From positions 1 to 11,151 of the forward strand of contig CAKMNE010000037.1 of the NCBI GenBank assembly GCA_927798505.1: a stretch of 11,151 bases of DNA, in the 5' to 3' direction. Origin of the DNA: an uncultured Bacteroidales bacterium (GTDB lineage Bacteria > Bacteroidota > Bacteroidia > Bacteroidales > UBA932). The notes beneath the pieces are model-generated. The model did not search any database. It worked only from the letters and a program-made list of their open reading frames with translations, and had not been told where the DNA came from. Made by a program: the position numbers and the translations under genes. Positions 8,069 to 11,151 of this stretch are shown here, one piece after another. Numbering within the stretch: the stretch's first letter is position 1; every line of letters starts with the position of its first letter.

Positions 8069-8784
8069 AACAGACCTTATTCAGTTTGCTGTTTGTATTG
8101 CTGGCCCTGTCGTCCTGCAGGCAGAAACCGGGCAACTCCGTTCCGGTAGTGGATCTGGTTGCTGAAACCATTGCAGGGAAGCGTCCTGCCATTCAGGCGC
8201 GGGTGAAAAACTACAATCCGGGCAACGCGGAAGGAGAGATTGTGCTTTTCGGCTCCGCATCGGAGGTGATGCAGCTCGCCGCCTATCTGGATACTGTGGA
8301 CGTGCACGACAATGTGGACGGTTTCCTGTATTCCGACGGCCTGCCGGATTTTTGCGGCGAAACCATTGCCAAGGTGGCGGCAGTTCCTTTGAATCAGGAG
8401 GATGATGCCGCTTGCAGCAAATACCGGACTGTGATGGTAAGGACAGCCCTTGCTCTTATGGACACTCTTGCGCTGGGAAACGACGGGGTGACTCCTTTAG
8501 GCAAGGAAGCAGGCAAAATGATAGTGTTCACATCCCCTAGGGTAAAGGAGGTGGCGGCTTACGATTTGGACTCCCTGTTCAGGGCATTCGGAGCCGAGTC
8601 TCCGGTAATTTATGCATCCGCCAACTTGGAGGATACGGCCAGGGAGTGCTACCGCGAACTAAGACGCAGGAATGCGTTTACACACAAGATTTCCTATCCG
8701 CTCCGCAAGAGCTATATCGCCCTGACGGACAATGAAGGAAATTATTCCATAATCGATACTGATGAAAGATACATTCAAAATTAG
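8065..8784 (+). CDS. Uncharacterised lipoprotein
   Basis: I do not recognise this family. The 239-residue product starts with a lipoprotein signal (MKQTLFSLLF..., lipobox LSSC, Cys18). The rest has an alternating alpha/beta look: a strand-helix segment EIVLFGSASEVMQLAAYLD (57-75), a polar stretch with HDNVDGFLYSDGLPDFCGE (81-99), then KMIVFTSPRVKEVAAYDLDSL (151-171), and VIYASANLEDTARECYREL (181-199). Two similar strand-helix units could mean a periplasmic-binding-protein-like or Rossmann-like fold, but this is inference. I start at the ATG at 8065 because it gives a clean lipoprotein leader and an ATGA overlap with pssA; a longer in-frame ATG at 8017 would lie inside pssA. Its 3' end overlaps the exonuclease by 23 bases. 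The context suggests an envelope function expressed together with phospholipid synthesis, nothing more specific. Confidence 0.85.
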   Translation: MKQTLFSLLFVLLALSSCRQKPGNSVPVVDLVAETIAGKRPAIQARVKNYNPGNAEGEIVLFGSASEVMQLAAYLDTVDVHDNVDGFLYSDGLPDFCGETIAKVAAVPLNQEDDAACSKYRTVMVRTALALMDTLALGNDGVTPLGKEAGKMIVFTSPRVKEVAAYDLDSLFRAFGAESPVIYASANLEDTARECYRELRRRNAFTHKISYPLRKSYIALTDNEGNYSIIDTDERYIQN

Positions 8785-9397
8785 CATTTCACCAGAGGAA
8801 ATTGAAGTTTTGCCCCTGGGAGCTTTCCCGGGGAAAATCCAGGTAATCGACAATTGCGGTTTCAAGTTTATGAAAGCCGTCAATTATCTCAAACAGCAGA
8901 AGATTCTGGGTTTTGATACTGAAACCAGACCTTGTTTCGAACACAGGCAGGCTCACCACGGCGTGGCTCTGCTTCAGCTCTCGGGAGCGGACAGGGCTTA
9001 TCTTTTCAGAGTGCAGAAAACAGGCCTCAAGAAGGGATTGAGAGATGTGCTGTCCAATCCTGACATCATCAAGGTGGGCGCAGCCTCCCATGATGATGTC
9101 CGCGCTTTGCAGAAGTTGTCCCATTTTGAGGAAAAAGGTTTCGTGGACCTGCAGAAGATTGTCTGGGAATGGGGCATCAAGGACAAGAGCGTCAAGAAAA
9201 TGTCCGCAATCATTCTGGGCAAACGCATTTCCAAGACCCAGCAGCTTTCCAACTGGGAGGCACCCACGCTGACCGCCGCTCAGCAGATGTATGCGGCTAC
9301 TGACGCTTGGATATGCCGTGAAATGTATCTTGAACTTATGGATAGTCCACAGAATCCGTTACAATTCGATGAGCAAGGTAATATTAAAGAAAGGTAG
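8762..9397 (+). CDS. 3'-5' exonuclease, RNase D-like (DEDDy)
   Basis: The 211-residue product is a single-domain DEDD-superfamily exonuclease resembling the catalytic part of RNase D and the Werner exonuclease. Expected two-metal ligands are visible: Asp52 and Glu54 in GFDTETRP, Asp111/Asp112 in ASHDDV after the VGAA strand, and Tyr177 with Asp181 in MYAATDAW, which makes it the DEDDy type. The VDLQ and SNWEAPTLTAAQ segments are also typical. It lacks the HRDC domains of E. coli RNase D, so it should not be called rnd without caution; it may act on RNA or DNA 3' ends in the cytoplasm. The ATG lies 23 bases inside the upstream lipoprotein gene, and its own end overlaps the methyltransferase start by 29 bases, so it is translated from within a tightly packed operon. 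Confidence 0.93.
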   Translation: MKDTFKISISPEEIEVLPLGAFPGKIQVIDNCGFKFMKAVNYLKQQKILGFDTETRPCFEHRQAHHGVALLQLSGADRAYLFRVQKTGLKKGLRDVLSNPDIIKVGAASHDDVRALQKLSHFEEKGFVDLQKIVWEWGIKDKSVKKMSAIILGKRISKTQQLSNWEAPTLTAAQQMYAATDAWICREMYLELMDSPQNPLQFDEQGNIKER

Positions 9398-10556
9398 GGA
9401 GGAGTCCCTGCTGCGTTTTCACCCTTGGGTGTTTTCAGGTGCCATAGCCCAGCTGACAGGCAGTCCTGCCGAAGGGGATGTGGTGTCGGTGTGGGCTTCA
9501 GACGGCTCACTTCTGGGCTGCGGCCATTACCAGATAGGCTCGATAGCCGTAAGGATGCTTTCTTTCGGGCAGGAGCATATTGATGCAGGCTTTTGGACTG
9601 GGTCAATAGGCGCTGCGTTCGAGGCCAGAAAGGCATTCTGCCTGGTTGATTCCGATAATACGAACTGCTACCGTCTGGTTCACGGAGAGGGCGACGGACT
9701 TCCGGGGCTGATTGTGGATTTCTATGACGGGGTCTGTGTGATGCAGGCTCATTCGGTCGGGATGTTCCGCGCCAGGAAGCAGATAGCGGAGGCGCTGCGC
9801 AGCGTTTATGGACCGGCTCTGAAGGCCGTGTATGACAAGAGTTCCGGCACGGCTCCATTCAAGGCCGGACTCGATCTGGTGGATGGTTATCTCTACAAGG
9901 CCGAGGGTTTCGAGAGCAGTGAGGCCGTGGTCCTTGAGAACGGTCACAAGTTCCTGGTGAACTGGAACGAGGGGCAGAAGACCGGTTTCTTCCTGGACCA
10001 GAGGGAGAACAGGGCCAGGGTGCAGAAATATGCCTGCGGACGCAATGTGCTGAATCTCTTCTGCTACACCGGCGGCTTTTCGGTCTATGCCCTTGCGGGC
10101 GGCGCCCTGCACGTGGATTCCGTCGATTCTTCCGCCAGGGCTATGGCTATGGTGGACCGCAATGTGGCGCTGAACGGCTTCACCGCGCATACTTCCTATT
10201 GCGCGGATGCCATAGAGTTCCTCGGGAAATGCGAGGAGGGGAAATATGACCTTATGATTGTTGACCCGCCCGCTTTCGCAAAGCATCGCGGAGTGCTGAA
10301 GAATGCCCTCCGTGCCTACCAGAGGCTCAATGCCGCTGCAATTGCCAAGGTGGCTCCGGGCGGTATCATATTCACCTTCTCCTGCTCTCAGGTTGTGGAC
10401 AAGGAGGCTTTTGCGCTCGCCGTGTTCAGCGCTGCCGCATCTGTGGGGCGCAGGGTCCGGATCATGGACCGCCTCTGTCAGCCGGCGGATCATAGCGTCA
10501 GCATATATCACCCGGAAGGGGAGTACCTGAAGGGCCTGGTTCTCTACGTGGAATAG
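9369..10556 (+). CDS. Class I SAM-dependent rRNA (cytosine-C5) methyltransferase, RlmI-like
   Basis: The 395-residue product has the RlmI (YccW) layout: an N-terminal PUA-like RNA-binding domain (about residues 1-70, with KGREESLLRFHPWVFSGAI), a central domain containing NEGQKTGFFLDQRENR (200-215), and a Rossmann methyltransferase domain. The SAM loop is LNLFCYTGGFSVYA (228-241), the DPPAFAK motif is at 299-305, and a conserved cysteine of the type used by m5C methyltransferases is Cys339 in TFSCS. In E. coli RlmI methylates C1962 of 23S rRNA; the same site is inferred here. I start at the ATG at 9369 because the PUA domain follows directly; 26 upstream in-frame codons lie within the exonuclease gene and are unconserved. 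It is the last gene of the operon and converges on the YbaK gene with 3 bases between the stops. Confidence 0.93.
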   Translation: MSKVILKKGREESLLRFHPWVFSGAIAQLTGSPAEGDVVSVWASDGSLLGCGHYQIGSIAVRMLSFGQEHIDAGFWTGSIGAAFEARKAFCLVDSDNTNCYRLVHGEGDGLPGLIVDFYDGVCVMQAHSVGMFRARKQIAEALRSVYGPALKAVYDKSSGTAPFKAGLDLVDGYLYKAEGFESSEAVVLENGHKFLVNWNEGQKTGFFLDQRENRARVQKYACGRNVLNLFCYTGGFSVYALAGGALHVDSVDSSARAMAMVDRNVALNGFTAHTSYCADAIEFLGKCEEGKYDLMIVDPPAFAKHRGVLKNALRAYQRLNAAAIAKVAPGGIIFTFSCSQVVDKEAFALAVFSAAASVGRRVRIMDRLCQPADHSVSIYHPEGEYLKGLVLYVE

Positions 10557-10559
10557 GGT

Positions 10560-11033
10560 CTAAAGCGGGTAGATTCCCGCACCGACAAAGTCAATCAGGG
10601 CCTGCGGATCGATTTTGATCTGCAGGCCTCTTGTTCCTGCACTGATGTAGATGTAGGGGTAGAGCAGGGCGGATTCATAGATGAAGGTCGGGAAGGGCTT
10701 TTTCATGCCTATGGGGCTGCAGCCTCCGCGAATGTAGCCGGTGGTGGGCAGGAGTTCCTTCATTTTGAGCATTTCGCAGCTCTTGTTGCCCGAGATACGG
10801 GCGGCGACCTTCAGATCCACTTCCATATCGCCGGGAATCACGCACACGAATTCACCGTTGCGGTCTCCCTTGAGCACCAGTGTTTTGAATACCTGCTCAA
10901 TGGGCTCACCGAGCTGGGCGGCGACGTGCTGCGCGCTCAAATCCTCCTCGCTCCAGCTGTAGGGGATGAGTTCGTAGGAGATTCCGGCTGCATCCAGAAG
11001 CCTTGCCGCATTTGTTTTGCCTGTTGATGACAT
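10560..11033 (-). CDS. ybaK: YbaK-type Cys-tRNA(Pro)/Cys-tRNA(Cys) deacylase
   Basis: YbaK hydrolyses cysteine wrongly attached to tRNA(Pro) by prolyl-tRNA synthetase, a trans-editing step in the cytoplasm. The 157-residue product has the usual length and motifs: EQVFKTLVLKG with the essential lysine at Lys50, VCVIPGDMEVDLK (63-75), GYIRGGCSPIG (99-109), and GTRGLQIKIDP near the end (133-143). The GGCSPIG loop is typical of YbaK rather than ProXp-ala. I chose the ATG at 11033-11031; the frame can also start at a TTG three codons upstream, but that overlaps the predicted -7 box. The 3' end faces the methyltransferase gene, and its last codons contain a strong inverted repeat. The gene appears to be transcribed on its own. 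The exact substrate is assigned from the family. Confidence 0.94.
   Translation of the reverse strand: MSSTGKTNAARLLDAAGISYELIPYSWSEEDLSAQHVAAQLGEPIEQVFKTLVLKGDRNGEFVCVIPGDMEVDLKVAARISGNKSCEMLKMKELLPTTGYIRGGCSPIGMKKPFPTFIYESALLYPYIYISAGTRGLQIKIDPQALIDFVGAGIYPL
10599..10628 (+). repeat. Strong inverted repeat in the ybaK 3' end, possible terminator for the upstream operon
   Basis: A 12-bp stem (10599-10610 with 10617-10628) closes a six-base GATTTT loop. In the plus-strand RNA all pairs form, with one G-U wobble (10606/10621). It starts 42 bases after the methyltransferase stop codon but is followed only by TCTTGTTCC, a weak U-tract, so it is at best an imperfect terminator. In the minus-strand RNA the wobble becomes a mismatch. 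It lies in the coding region for LQIKIDPQAL of YbaK. Confidence 0.4.
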
Positions 11034-11039
11034 AGACTG

Positions 11040-11069
11040 CAAAATTAGTCAATAAAGTCGTGATGACAA
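11040..11069 (-). promoter_or_regulatory. Putative promoter of ybaK
   Basis: On the minus strand a TTG (-33; complement of CAA at 11067-11069) is followed by a 19-bp spacer and TAATTTTG (complement of 11040-11047), matching TAnnTTTG. The -7 box ends only six bases before the ATG at 11033, so the transcript would have a leader of a few bases or none. Confidence 0.65.
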
Positions 11070-11122
11070 GACAATTATTGCTTTTCGGGAAAAATATCAT
11101 TTATTTTGTAAGAAAATAATTT

Positions 11123-11139
11123 TTGACAAGAGTTGACAA
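11123..11139 (+). repeat. Two TTGACAA direct repeats
   Basis: TTGACAA occurs at 11123-11129 and 11133-11139, with a 10-bp period, in an A/T-rich stretch beside the right edge. An ATG follows at 11142-11144, but too little sequence remains to say whether a gene begins there. The two copies sit on the same DNA face and could be a regulator site or promoter part; with only two 7-base copies chance is also possible. Confidence 0.35.
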
Positions 11140-11151
11140 AAATGAGCGTTA

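Noticed and set aside
8762..9397. Naming the exonuclease RNase D (rnd)
   Set aside because: The protein has only the DEDDy catalytic domain and lacks HRDC domains, so the specific name is not justified.
9603..10511. Minus-strand open frame of 302 codons antisense to the methyltransferase
   Set aside because: The plus-strand gene has all RlmI motifs over this region; the antisense translation is His/Glu-rich without a coherent domain, as expected from a shadow frame.
10565..10580. Small inverted repeat GCGGG/CCCGC at the ybaK stop
   Set aside because: Only five base pairs and no U-tract on either strand; too weak to call a terminator.

Overview
The window looks like chromosomal DNA from a Bacteroidales bacterium, most likely host-associated or from the gut. 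Three things point there. The coding content combines a fimbrillin-type lipoprotein, a streptopain-like C10 protease, a PssA of the Bacteroidetes type and an lpxB-surE pair. Start codons lack strong Shine-Dalgarno sequences. Most intergenic gaps carry the Bacteroidetes -7 promoter box TAnnTTTG. Genus cannot be fixed from sequence reading alone. Apart from gap, the genes are GC-rich with a preference for G/C at third positions. I see no insertion sequence, phage gene, CRISPR array, tRNA or rRNA.

Layout from left to right. (1) Minus strand, 1-1897: surE then lpxB, overlapping by ATGA; the 3' end of lpxB lies outside the window. (2) A short divergent promoter region at about 1898-2006. (3) Plus strand, 2007-3005: gap (glycolytic GAPDH), with highly-expressed-type codon use and a strong terminator at 3024-3057. 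(4) Minus strand, 3075-6023: a fimbrillin-like lipoprotein followed 6 bp later by a secreted C10 cysteine protease. (5) A second divergent promoter region, 6024-6110. (6) Plus strand, 6111-10556: five genes that all overlap at their ends: a secreted C1B papain-like peptidase, pssA, an unrecognised lipoprotein, a DEDDy 3'-5' exonuclease and an RlmI-type rRNA methyltransferase. (7) Minus strand, 10560-11033: a YbaK-type aminoacyl-tRNA deacylase, convergent with the methyltransferase, with a good promoter placed almost on its start codon. The last 118 bp hold that promoter and two TTGACAA repeats but no complete gene.

Much of the content is housekeeping: lipid A synthesis (LpxB), phospholipid synthesis (PssA), glycolysis, nucleotide and RNA metabolism, and translation quality control. 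The accessory-looking part is the centre, where two secreted papain-fold proteases of unrelated families (C10 and C1B) and a surface-adhesin-like lipoprotein are arranged head to head around one 87-bp promoter region. The least understood products are the 239-residue lipoprotein between pssA and the exonuclease, and the C-terminal part of the fimbrillin-like protein. No clearly new multi-gene system is proven here; the fimbrillin/C10/C1B cluster is the best candidate for a closer look.
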